64,000 nt of DNA, taken from NCBI GenBank assembly GCA_029204225.1, contig CM055093.1, positions 5,684,933-5,748,932 on the forward strand. Reading direction: 5' to 3'. The DNA is from Diphasiastrum complanatum (lineage: Eukaryota; Streptophyta; Lycopodiopsida; Lycopodiales; Lycopodiaceae). The translations under genes were made by a program, and so were the position numbers. Below are positions 43,357 through 54,385 of this stretch, in pieces (the stretch's first letter is position 1; the number at the start of each line of letters is the position of its first letter). Under the pieces are notes generated by a model that was not told where the DNA came from, did no database searches, and worked only from the letters and a program-made list of their open reading frames with translations.

Positions 43357-44185
43357 TAGACAAAGGATGGTAACCTTCTTCAAGTTCTATTAAGATCACC
43401 AACTAAATTTTTTTTGGGGAAGATTATAGGCTTTTCTAGTTGTAGGAAGCTTGTAGTTGAAGTACCCAATGAATCTAGTTCTCTTTGGAAGAGAGTAATG
43501 ATGCTTATAGAATTGTTTAGGGACTGATTTTTTTTTTATCATGTTAGAGAAGTTTTAAAATGAGCTTTGGATTTTTAAAAGTTTTGAAAAAAGATTTGTT
43601 GGATGGGTAGAGGAAGTCTTCCTCTACATACACAAACTTTTTTTTGGCAAAAAGATTGACTTTAGCTATGTGTTTTGATCAAAACTAGTGTTTTTTTTTT
43701 TTTTTTTTTGCATAAATGAAGCATTTGAAGTTCTGATTTTCATTTTGAAGTTCTGTTTTTAAGACCTGTAAATCTAAAAATCAGATCTGAAAAGTGAAGT
43801 TTTCATTCAAACTTCATTAGTTATACCTTTCTATCTCCTAGTTTCATGAAGATGGCAATGTAGGAAGGAAATGGTAGTGTAACTTTGTGCATAAAACAAG
43901 TTTTGGAGTTCTGTTTTTTGTTATTATGAAGTTCTAATTTTAGACCTGTAAATCTGAAAATCAGATCTGAAAATTGAAGTTTTCATAAAGCTTCAATAGT
44001 TATCCATTTCTAGACACTAGTTTCATGGTTTTGGAAATCTAGAATAGTGAGAAATGTGAAAACTTTGGTTGCTTTTGAAATGACAAATGGAATTGGAATT
44101 GGAATGGGAACTTTATGTAAACATTAGCTTGGATTAGTTAATTGAAGTTTACATAAAGATTTGGTTTTCATTTTTGCTTTTGATT
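43357..44185 (+). repeat. Leader with a 180-bp tandem duplication
   Basis: No gag frame. The phrase GACCTGTAAATCT followed by AAAATCAGATCTGAAAA occurs at 43763 and 43943, exactly 180 bp apart, with homology for most of the unit. A poly-T run of over 20 lies near 43690-43710. The leader joins directly to the end of RT near 44185, so gag, protease and most of RT were deleted. Confidence 0.75.
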
Positions 44186-46130
44186 AAGGCAAAATTGGCC
44201 TATTCTCACCACAGTTCGGGAAATCAAGTCTTTCTTGGGATTTGTAGGATTTTTCCGTCGGCATATTCCCCAATTTGCTCGACTGGCATTTCTCCTTACC
44301 CAGGCCTTGAAAGACTATAAGAAGCTAAGCCGAAGGGCTAAGAGTCCACTAGTGGTGTGGACGGAGGATAGGAATAATTATTTTCAGTTGCTTAAGAAAA
44401 GTGTCACTTTGGCACCAATACTAATCATCGACGATTCTAATAAGGCTTTTGTGGTTAGGATCGATGCTAGTGATTATGCTATTGGAGCTGTTTTGATGCA
44501 GGATGGACATCCTGTGGCTTATGAAAGCAAGAAACTCAATCTTGCTCAGTCTAGGTATTGTACCTAGAAGAAGGAACTATTTGCAATTGTTCATTCTTTG
44601 AAAATTTGACGACATTATTTGTATGGAGCTAGATTTAAAGTTTTGACGAATCATCAGACTCTTCGATATTTCTATGATGCTACAGATTTAAAGGGGAGGC
44701 AAGCTAGATGGGCTGAGTTGATGCAAGTCTTTGACTTTTCTATAGGTTATTGTAAAGGAAGTCAAAATAATCTAGCGGATGCTTTGAGTCGGTTACCGGT
44801 TATTAATCAGTTGTGCTTTAGTACTGTTATAGAACCGGAGTTGTTTCAATCTCTTCAAGGACTATATGAGTCTGATCCTTTTTTTGGAAAGTATTGGCAA
44901 CAAGTACTTTTGGGAGTCGATTCAGGTTTGCAAGATTCCTCGAATTAGGGAAAGACTAAGATTGATTTCCTAATTCGAAACAGGATTTTGTTTCGTAAAG
45001 GAGATGTGTGTGTACCGGAGAATGACACTGTAAGGGCCCAAATCTTGCATGAGTGTTATGATAGTTCCTGCACAGGACATCCGGCTATACAAAGAACACT
45101 TGACTTAGTTCGAAGGCAATTTTGGAAAGTGAGAAAGTACATCTATGGATTTTGTGGTCGGGCTTCCACGTACAAGGAAGGGCCACGATTCAGTTTGGGT
45201 CATTGTTGACAGACTTACGAAGTTTGCTCAATTTATCCCAACGAAAACTAATGTTAAAGCTTCAAAACTAGCTCAACTATTTATTGAGAAGCATTTTCGA
45301 CTATACGGGCTGCCTTGCGATATTGTCAGTGACCGTGACCCAAAATTCAGTGAGAATTTTTGGCAAGCAGTATTTAAAAAGTTGAAAACAACTTTAAGTA
45401 TGAGTTCTACAGATCATCCGGAATCAGACGGTCAAATGGAAAGGACCAAGCAGACAATGGAGGATATGCTTCGAGCATATGTGGGCCATCGGCAGTCTGA
45501 TTGGGAACAATACCTTCCACTGGTGGAATTTGTATATAACAGTGCAAAACATTCAGCGACCGGATTCAACCCTTTCATGCTTATGTATGGTTTTCAACCT
45601 CGATCACCAATTAGTGCTGGCATGAAAAACCTACGGGTGCAAGCGCAGCTGATTTCCTTGCAGATATGCAAGAAATGTTACAGCTGGCTAAAGATAGCAT
45701 AAGAAGTGCCCAGGACAGGGCAAGGCACTGTGTTGATCTATCTCAGAAGCACAAGGTATTCATGGTCAACGACTAGGTGTATTTGAGAGTCTCTAGTCAC
45801 TCTAGGGGCTTGAAAACTATTAAGTATGCAAAGTTGGTGCCTAGGTATTGCGGTCCTTTTAAGGTTATCCAAGTGATATACAAGGTCGCATACAAACTAG
45901 AACTTCTAGCTAATGTTGGAATTCATCTTGTTTTCCACGTTAGTAAGTTGAAACCCTCATTGGGGGTTGCGGAGACCCTGGTCCCTGTGGAGATCTAGTG
46001 GAACTTCTTCATGATAAGTCCGTGAGTGGACCACCTGAACCCGAGGCAATTGTTAATAGCCGATAGAGGACTTTACGGAGTAGAGTGCTTCAGAAATTTT
46101 TAGTCAGGTGGAGGGGCGAATCCGGAGGAT
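44186..46130 (+). pseudogene. Ty3/gypsy pol remnant: RT end, RNase H, integrase, chromodomain-like tail
   Basis: In order: the RT end (TTVREIKSFLGFVGFFRRHI); RNase H with VVRIDASDYAIGAVL (catalytic Asp) and the connection block NHQTLRYFYDATDLKGRQAR; the H2C2 integrase finger (ILHECYDSSCTGHPAIQRTL); the core with VIVDRLTKFAQFIP (first Asp), CDIVSDRDPKF (second Asp) and DGQMERTKQTMEDM (Glu); then HLVFHVSKLKPSLG and a degenerate chromodomain-like end (QKFLVRWRG). A short deletion lies between the finger and the core near 45140. Stops at 44565 and 44608, and further breaks, inactivate it. The chromodomain-like tail marks it as a chromovirus, which targets chromatin marks on insertion. Confidence 0.85.
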
Positions 46131-46196
46131 ACCTGGGAAAAGGAGGTTGATCTCTAGAAGAATTTTCCAAATTTTTTCCTACAAGAAAAAATTTAA

Positions 46197-46212
46197 GTTT
46201 AGGGGGAAGGAA
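46197..46212 (+). other. Polypurine tract of the chromovirus-like element
   Basis: The purine-rich run AGGGGGAAGGAA directly before the right LTR TGTTACATACC. Confidence 0.8.
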
Positions 46213-47291
46213 TGTTACATACCTACGTAACTAGCAGTACTTCAGACCCCTATTAGTCCATTTAGTGTTGGGGGCTAAATGGCAAGGTACCCTTAGGATT
46301 AAGGGTATGTGCTCTTGGATAAGGACAGACAAGTGACTATACCTTAGTTGGAGGTATGGAGTCACATGACCCTGAGATAAGGGGTACCCTTAGTATTAAG
46401 GGTAGGTGTCTTATATTAAGATACTAGTGTCCTTGGTTAAGGGCAGGTAGGTGTCTATGCCTTGGATGGAGGTATGGAACCTAGAGAGGTGTTAGAAAGT
46501 CATTGGATGACTATTTTTCTAAACCTTGGGCCTCAACCTTGAACCATATCACTTTATTGGTCTAGGACCAAAGTATACTTGCACAACTTGGGCAATGGGA
46601 CCTAGTAGGAGGGGGCCCTTCTAAAGTGTCCATTGAGTTCCCAACTCCCACAAGAAAGGCATTCAAAGAGTCATAGGTTATGGAAAGAGTCTCTTGACAT
46701 TTCATAAGCCTATGGAGGCTCTTGGAGATTCTTTAACTCCCCTAGGCTTCTCTCTCTCTCATTGGATGAGCATGGAACTCCATAGTGCATTGGAGGGGTC
46801 CATGGGCCATCTACATGAGGGTAGTAGGGCGCCCATTGGGAGGGGGAGATCTCTCTTGTTTGTTTTGCTAATGCTCTAGTGTTGCTACTAGTGTGTAGAG
46901 TGCTTTCTTGTGGTAGTATGCTTAAGGTTTGGATCTTGCTTATGGTATGGGACATAAGTAGGGTTTGGATCTTGATAATGCTAGGGAGTGTTGTGGTATG
47001 CTTGTGATTTGTTTATGGTTAGCAAGGGGGTGCTAGATAGGTCTTGCTTGGAGCTTGGATCTAGCTATGATTGGGTGGTGAATACTTGAGGCCAGCTTGT
47101 TATTTATCTTTGTGTTTAAAGAGTAGGGACAGAGGTGGAGGAGAGATCCTTGGAGGCTTGCAGGTCCTTACTTGTAGGTGGAGGCATCCTAGCTTGGAGT
47201 TGGGGAGCATCTTGAAGCTTGCAGGTTGCTTGGAGGACATTTGGAGGCTCTACCTTGGATTTGGAGGACTTCCTCACCTCTACTTGTAAAA
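46213..47291 (+). repeat. 3' LTR of the chromovirus-like element, 1079 bp
   Basis: Starts TGTTACATACC after the polypurine tract and ends TGTAAAA before TAGAG. Near-identical to 42266-43343. Confidence 0.9.
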
Positions 47292-47296
47292 TAGAG
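47292..47296. other. Target duplication, right (tagag)
   Basis: Identical to 42261-42265. Confidence 0.8.
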
Positions 47297-49297
47297 AATG
47301 AAAGAAAGCTTCTCAAGTGAATGAATTATTGACCCTAAGGCGATTTCATCTGGAAGTTGACTTGCTAGGCATTACGAAGGGGATATGCCACATAGGACCC
47401 AGTCGAACTAAGAGAGAGTATTATTTGGAAAGGAAAAAATCATGTGTATCAGAATGTTTAGTGTGCCAATAGTGGATTAGGCCTCAACCCACAAACTGGA
47501 TAGACACTCTTGGATTGGACCTCCCTTGCAACGTGCCTTTGGTGTCTATTTTTCATAAATTACTCTATTGGAGGGCTAATCATCTATTGGATCCTATGCA
47601 CATATTCAAAAACATCGGTGAATCACTATGGAACCACATCATTGGCATAAAAGACAACTCAGTAGCTCGTAAAGATCTACAAGCGACTGACGTGAAAAGA
47701 CCCTATTGGATTCAATACACTGAAGGTGGAGATGAGATTCTACCCAGCGTGCCATGGATTCTTACAAAAGAGCAACTCTGGCATGTTAAACATGTCATAA
47801 AACAAATGAGAACTCCGATAGGCTATGCACATTCTTTATGCAGATCATTTACCAAAGATGATAAATTAAGCGGATTGAAATCGCATGATTGGCATAAGAT
47901 GTTGCAATTCATGCTTCCACCTTCTATTCGAGGTTGTTTCAACAATGATGTACGAAGTACGCTTTACAATTTATCATTGATGATTAGGTTTGTATATCCT
48001 TTTAAACACTTGTATAAATATGTGTTATTTTAATATTTTTATGTGCTAAACAACCTAGTGTTATATCAATCTTGCAGGTGCATTTCCTCAAAAGAAATAA
48101 AAAATAATGAATTGGATTCCATGAAAATCCAAATGATTGAAATGGTATGTTTGTTGGAAAAAGATTTTCCAACTTCCTTTTTGGATATACAAGTTCATCT
48201 TCTAGTGCATTTGGTCGAAGAAGTCAATTGTAGGACTTGTGCACACGAGATGGATGTTCTACCTTGAGCGCTTTATGAAAGTTTTGAAGGGCTTTGTGAG
48301 ACAAAAGGCAAGGCCAGAAGACAGCATTGTAGAAGGTTTGCTTGTACAAGAATCTTTAAGTGACCAAATTAGAATGGGAATTTGTTCATGGATGTGCATG
48401 GAAGGTTAGTGTAGTATTGTCTTTGTGAAGTTTTGTTTTTGTACTACTCAATATATAAATAGTATTTTAATTACACAAATTTGTTGTTTTTTTTTTGTTT
48501 TAGTATAGCTCATACACTGCCATGTGGGCATATGGACATCATTATCATGTTGAGAGAGTTGACAACAAGCGACGTATATATGATTGTGGTATAATGGCCA
48601 ACTTTCAACAAGAGAATCATTCTAGTGCGAGGGACGTGAATGTCATTTTAGGCAACCTAGACTATGTCGGCACATTGCAACATATGAAGTTGATTACGAG
48701 ACTAACAACAAATACTTTATTTTTGACGTAAAATGGTTTAAGGTCATTTATTGTGGATCAATGCCAAGATTAGAAATGATAACTCAAAGTTTTTTCAAAT
48801 CGACTCAACAAAATGTGGACTCTCATGACACTTTAGTATTGCCACGACATTGCGAACAGGTGAGACTCTACAATCCCAACGTCATTAATATTCTCAATGT
48901 CTTATTTAATTATCGATCTTATAACACTAAATTAATTTTTTGGCAGATTATATTTCATCCAGATCGAATAGACCCAAGACGGAGGTATGTGATCCAACTT
49001 AATGCAAGAAAATGATGTGTGTTTAAAGGAAAAGATATTGTAACATTGGATACACACGATGAACCACCACCCAATCTTGAGGTTTTGGAAGAACATGAAC
49101 TACTCATCCAAGCTCCAAACGATATGGAAATGACGGCAGAAGCAAATACAACTGCAAATGATGATATTCCTACGATCTTACAAGGCCATATTGAGGATTT
49201 GAGGCCCCCACGTTTGGATGAGATAGAACTAGAAGAAGAGGAGATTGAATATGAGGGTAGCTCACATTCTCAAAGAGACATAATCAGAAATCTATAA
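47297..49297 (+). pseudogene. CACTA (En/Spm) TNP2-like transposase, C-terminal part with introns kept
   Basis: 47515-47985 shows WRANHLLDPMHIFKNIGESL and LSGLKSHDWHKMLQFMLPPS, typical of the TNP2/DUF4218 region. After an intron (47988-48077, GT...AG) comes VCLLEKDFPTSFLDIQVHLL and, past one frameshift near 48235, RWMFYLERFMKVLKGFVRQK. A second intron-like gap (48405-48503) precedes a DUF4216-like block (NKRRIYDCGIMANFQQENHS, then YFIFDVKWFKV in another phase), and a third (48860-48946) precedes IIFHPDRIDPRRRYVIQLN. An acidic tail at 49019-49297 ends it. Kept introns show a DNA transposon gene, not a processed copy. The catalytic N-terminal part is missing, and no CACTA terminal repeat is seen. 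Confidence 0.75.
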
Positions 49298-49317
49298 TTA
49301 TACTTAGACCTGGATTC

Positions 49318-49790
49318 AGATGAGTGTCAAGACTTATAAGAGGAAGAAGCTTTGGAAAAAGCTAGGGCTGCAGTGGAAGTTCATTTTGTACCTGTGTCAG
49401 CAACAATTTTACCTGATCTTTTGCATAGATCTTGTCAAAGGATGGATGTGAATACCCAATTGCATCATGGCGAAGAGCCATTTAAGATGACAGAACCAGA
49501 GTAGCCACAAACAGAGTTGATCATGAATATTATGTCTAGCAAGATATTAGATTGGGAGAAATCTTAAGGTTGGCGCCTCAAGCCAAGTGTTTGTAGAAAG
49601 ATTGACCAAGACTGAGACCAAGATTCAGCCGGAACCACTATATTGTGCGGGGTTTGAATATTCTAACAAAGTACTCAATGTAGCGGCCGTCAGGGAAAGT
49701 GAGCAAAGGAATATCACCTTGCTGATTCAACATAAACATTTTGATGGAGAGGCAACTGTGATAGATGGAGAGTCATGATTCAATCTTATT
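49318..49790 (+). pseudogene. Protease-region fragment of the 1-5869 gypsy family
   Basis: Plus-strand frames match minus-strand frames of the first element: QLHHGEEPFKMTEPE against QLHHHEEPFRMTKSE, and PLYCAGFEYSNKVL against PLFCAGFEESNEVL. It ends near the protease active-site region (IDGES), just before the dispersed repeat at 49823. Broken by stops. Confidence 0.7.
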
Positions 49791-49822
49791 TTTGTTGGAT
49801 TTATTCCTCTAGATCTTCTAGA

Positions 49823-50014
49823 CCCCATTTTAATCTGCCTCCATTCATGCTGCATATTTACTAACGTTGTCACGCAGTCTACATATTTACATGCAAATTT
49901 GCGCAGACGAAGAAAAGGTGAAAGAATCGCGACATTGTGTTGCTACACAGTTTAAGGTGACAGGCGAAAAGGGGACACTATCTTACAGAATGCCAAAAGT
50001 GCCCTAAAAGCTAC
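49823..50014. repeat. Dispersed repeat, inverted copy of 26010-26230
   Basis: The reverse complement aligns with 26010-26230 across most of its length, with shared end phrases. See that entry. Confidence 0.75.
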
Positions 50015-50185
50015 GCGTTCCGTTTCGGAACGATGCCCTAAAAAAAACATACATTTTTTTACAAAGGATTTATTTCATATAAAATGCAACTAATATACAT
50101 TTTTTTTTATAACTTAAAAAATATCGTTCCGACTAGGAACGTCCCGGAACGTTTCGACCCATTTTGGTCGGAACGGGCTTCTAAG
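50015..50185. repeat. Cluster of GTTCCG/CGGAAC palindromic motifs
   Basis: CGTTCCGTTTCGGAACG near 50019, then CGTTCCGACTAGGAACGTCC and CGGAACG, and GGTCGGAACGGG near 50170, separated by poly-A/T. Similar motifs occur near 61165-61215. They resemble decayed terminal or subterminal repeats of a small DNA transposon. Confidence 0.4.
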
Positions 50186-51689
50186 CTCCAGAATAATATA
50201 ACGTGAATGTGAATATTTATTCAGTTATTCTAGGAACCAACACCTCTGCAGGTCTTTCACCTTAATCCATGCTCTTTGTCATTGTCATGAATTGAAAAGC
50301 ATATATGTGGAAACTTCAAAACAAATAAGAAACATTTATTTACTAAGCATCCGTTTGCCATTCTTTTTTTAGGCTTGGCTTTTTTACTTCTAGTTTTTTG
50401 AAATGTTCAAGATTGTTTCTAGAAAGAACATCCACTTAGAATAATCATGAATTATTAGAAATCATAATGTTTTGATTGATGTAAAATAACATTCATTGAT
50501 CAAAATAATTTTTCTGAAAATATAGCCATACCAAAAATACTAAAAATGCATGAAGATGCTCAAAATTGTATCTTGTGCGCATGATACCAACAATTGCAAC
50601 CTCTTCAACCAGGTACACATTATTGCACTTTTGTGTTAAGTTTGAGACTGAGAAACCTATTTCAAGCATGCATATCATCTCCATCTCACCACCATGTTTA
50701 ATTTTCATATTCACTTCACAGATCTATTGAGCACAACCATTACCAAAGTATATGTATAATTTCAATTTTAAAATTGTGGCTGTTTTTTAAAACTAATCTT
50801 CGTGGACATCATAAACTAAAAAGACAAATAAGAGAATGTATGCTATACACTAGACAATGGGTGACAATTTCACGATAGTCTCTTATACATCTTTAGTTAG
50901 GAACTCATGAATGATGATTGAAAAAATGTAATGAAACATTCTATGCCAATCATGAAAATTGAGATCCCAAACATGTCAATCTTCTACGCATGACATTTAA
51001 TAATGAATCAGCACAACCCATCATTGTCTTCATGTTAGAAATGAATCCACAAATCTAAGTTGCTTATTGATAAATGTCCAAGTTAGATGAGTATATTTGT
51101 CTTTGTTCGCACTTATCCAACTTTGTTTCCATTATTATTTTGGGTCTTCGTAGGGTGTTTGGCTTGATCATGTTATCCCATAAGTGTTTTTCATTAACAT
51201 TTTTTCAATATATGCATTGGACTAGCAAATCTTTCTTAATTTACTTACAAATGATGGATATAGGTTTTCATTGTGTTTTCAAAAAGATGAATTATAAAAA
51301 ATCCTCATAGCAGAACATATGAGTTCTATCAAGTGTGCGAGATGTATGCAACAAAAAAATTATTAACATTGCATAATTAATAAAAAATGCCTTAATACTA
51401 GCCTTCGTGGGATAGTGCCCTCTTTCAATCAATGAACAAAATTTTAAAAATGTTCGAATATTCAAAATAACAAGACAGTGTTGAATAAAAGACTAAAACC
51501 TTATTTGCAGCAATTCCATCTGTAGCAAATTCCAGAGTGCCACCTAGCAAGTGTAACCTGGATGCACTAGAATAATTGCACATTCATTTTTGGGTTGGGC
51601 TAACACTTTAAAAGCATAAATCTAGTGTACAGATTTAAGTACCAAGACATTACGAATGGGAATGTTACAATAAGCAAAAAGACTCGAGG
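50186..51689. other. No gene seen
   Basis: AT-rich intergenic sequence. The 50493-50714 (-) and 51074-51310 (+) frames show no features. Confidence 0.5.
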
Positions 51690-53150
51690 CAAAGAAAGGG
51701 CAAATGACATCAGGTTGGCCATTTTGTAGATCAAAAACAATGTGATGAAGATAAAAAAGATACAGGTGCAAGCTCAAATATTATCATTGCACTATTGTCG
51801 ATTGATGAGCCCAATAATGATGGTACATTGATAGTAATGCTTCTAGGCACATGACGTTTCGGAAAGAGTAGTTTACTGAATTTCATCAGTTACATGGAGT
51901 AAATGAGGTAGGACAAGCCAAAGGTACTACCAGTGAGAGGCATTGGAATTGTGCCCTTGAGAATGGAAAGATAAAAGATATTGGTAATGTTCAGTACATT
52001 CCAACTCTGATACCAAAACATTGCAATCCATTCTCCTAAAGCTCCCAAAACTCTAATGGTCGATGTGTAGAATGAACCACCCAACCGTAAGTGCCCTCCT
52101 CTTGAGTCTATTTGATTGCTATTCTGGGCCTGGGACACATGGCTGCCATGCAAGGGTCATAAGTCCCCATAGTTCCATGAAATTCACTACCCACAATCAG
52201 TGTGTGGTGACTCTGAGGCACCACCCCCAAGCCCCCCTATGGACCCTAGTCGTCAGCAACGGAGATGCCTCTGCAGTATGATCAACTAGCCAACAGTGGG
52301 TTGGGGTGACCAATCGTGCATTGTCAATTGGAACAATTGATGTCCAAGATCTCAAAGTGAACTTTGATCACGACATGTGTTTGGTATTATATTGTTATTA
52401 TGTCATAGCCACAAGGATAAGAGTGAACAAAAATTGGTTGCATAACCTAAACGCATTCACACGTGGAGCCATGGTCAGCACCATTGATGACTGTCCAAAG
52501 TAATCTTTGGTATCAAAGATTTAGACATATTAGCATCCAAAGCCTACAACTCTTGAAGTGACGCAACCTTATCATTGGATTACCCAATATTGCATTAGAT
52601 GGAAGAGTATGTAAAGGTTGTGCCATGGACGAGCAACATAGAGAGAGGTTTTCAAAGAATGACGCTAGGAGAGCTCACGAGATTTTGGAGATCATCCATA
52701 TAGATGTTTGCGAGCCATTACGAAAAAGGTCAACAAGTGGTTCATATTATTTTATTACATTTATTGACAATTTCAGCAAATAGATATGGATTTAATTCAT
52801 GTATCAAAAATCAAAAAGCTTTTGCACATTCTTGTGAGTTCAAGAATTTAGTGGAGAAACAATCTGGCCATAAAGTGTAAGCAACATGGCATCAAGGCGT
52901 AATTTTAGCACCATATAAATTGCAACAAACTGGAGTCACCAAGAACAAAACACACGATCATGAAGATGGCACAATCCATCCTTAAAGAATAAGAGCATGC
53001 CAAATCCATTTTGGACAGAAGAATGTAACACAACAGTGTATGTAGTAAATGAATGTCCTATGAAATCAATAAATAAAATGATGCTTTACAAAGCATTCAC
53101 ATAGCAAGCAAAAAAAATTTCATCTTACGATTCTTTATTATGATGTCTAT
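51690..53150 (+). pseudogene. Ty1/copia relic: gag end, protease, integrase
   Basis: Near 51715-51760 a GHF-containing piece may be the end of a gag zinc knuckle. From 51821 WYIDSNASRHMTFRKE matches the copia protease active site, with Asn for Gly. From 52505 LWYQRFRHISIQSLQ, NLIIGLPNIAL and CKGCAMDEQHRERF match the integrase zinc region, and EILEIIHIDVCEPL with YYFITFIDNFSK gives the core start. The remainder to 53150 is broken but still shows FWTEECNTTVYVVNECP. About 500 bp between protease and integrase (52004-52504) is not recognisable as copia and may be an insertion. Confidence 0.75.
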
Positions 53151-53164
53151 GCTCATGTTCCCAA

Positions 53165-53460
53165 GAATGATTCGCGAAAGACAAGACTAAATGTTGATCA
53201 TCTATTACCAGTAAGAACAACTAGAAAGATCAGACAGAATGAATGATAAGCATAGCAATATTAACATAGATCTGAACGCAGAACAATGAATTGTATCAGA
53301 TTAAGTATATCACGTATACATGTCAATAATGCGGTAGAGCACAATACAGTAGCAGACGAAACCGTGTGCCCTACAAAGCTTATTTCAATCTGTAAAAGGG
53401 AATTAAACCTTAAACAAAATGAAGAGTTAATGCTCAGGGCATCTACTTCGTTTATGTCGT
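53165..53460. repeat. Dispersed repeat copy B (copy A at 25350-25690)
   Basis: Direct-orientation homologue of 25350-25690. It directly follows the copia integrase relic. Confidence 0.75.
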
Positions 53461-54385
53461 CTTCTTCTGCTCTCTTCATCCTCTCTTCATCCTATCATTT
53501 CGGAACGGGCAACTAAGTGAAAAAAATGTTGGATTTGCGCCAACAGTTTGAAGAACTCAGAGCTTTATCTAGAAAGTGTCACGTGTCATTACCTTGACAA
53601 TAGGAGCCCCTACAAAATTTACACATCCTTGAGTTTTCGTAACTAACTCACGGTAAAACGGACCCATAATAGACTCCAAAATCCAGTAAAAATAGGGGGA
53701 GAACATATCAACAATGGAATGGGAATTTGCAAAAGGTTGTCAATGAAATACATTTTTCCAAGGACTAGACCGATTGTCTATCTACTTCCCTAAAGTACAT
53801 AATCTTTGTATCTTGTATGTCACTCCAGATACGTTTCAAATGAAAACTGATTACAAGTTACTCAAGAGGTCGTTAAAGGAAACAGCGATTTGTGAATTCC
53901 AGAAAGATCAAAGTAAAATAGGTACAAAAGACTTTACGCCCGTTGAAACACCCACTCAACACAATCTAAACTTACTATTTTAAGCCCAACATTTGAAATG
54001 GCTGCAAGTATTTGGTAACAAAGAGAACCACAATGCAGGGGTTTTCTTACAGAGGTTTGCCTGGCTCTTCAGAATATACTAATGTGAGAAAACCCATCAA
54101 TGTCGGGAATAAGGACCACGAGGTAAATAACATTGGCCACAATTGAGAACCCACAACGGATGCACTTCCAATAATCCATAAATCATGGACTGTTGTCCAT
54201 CATGATCTATGTCAAATGGAAGACCCACATGAGTATGACAAAAAGGCTCACACCAAGCTGACTGTTGCATGACTCACACAACAAGCAAATTGTACTAGGG
54301 ATAAAACCTTCACCAAGCAAATGCAAACTTTGTCCGAATCCAGTCATAACAAATATTTCAGTTGTATAAGGTGAACTTGCATCTT
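53461..54385. other. Intergenic and 3' flank of the CAP gene
   Basis: The part next to 54386 should be the CAP 3' UTR. No other coding region is recognised; the 69-codon frame at 53774-53983 has no features. Confidence 0.5.
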
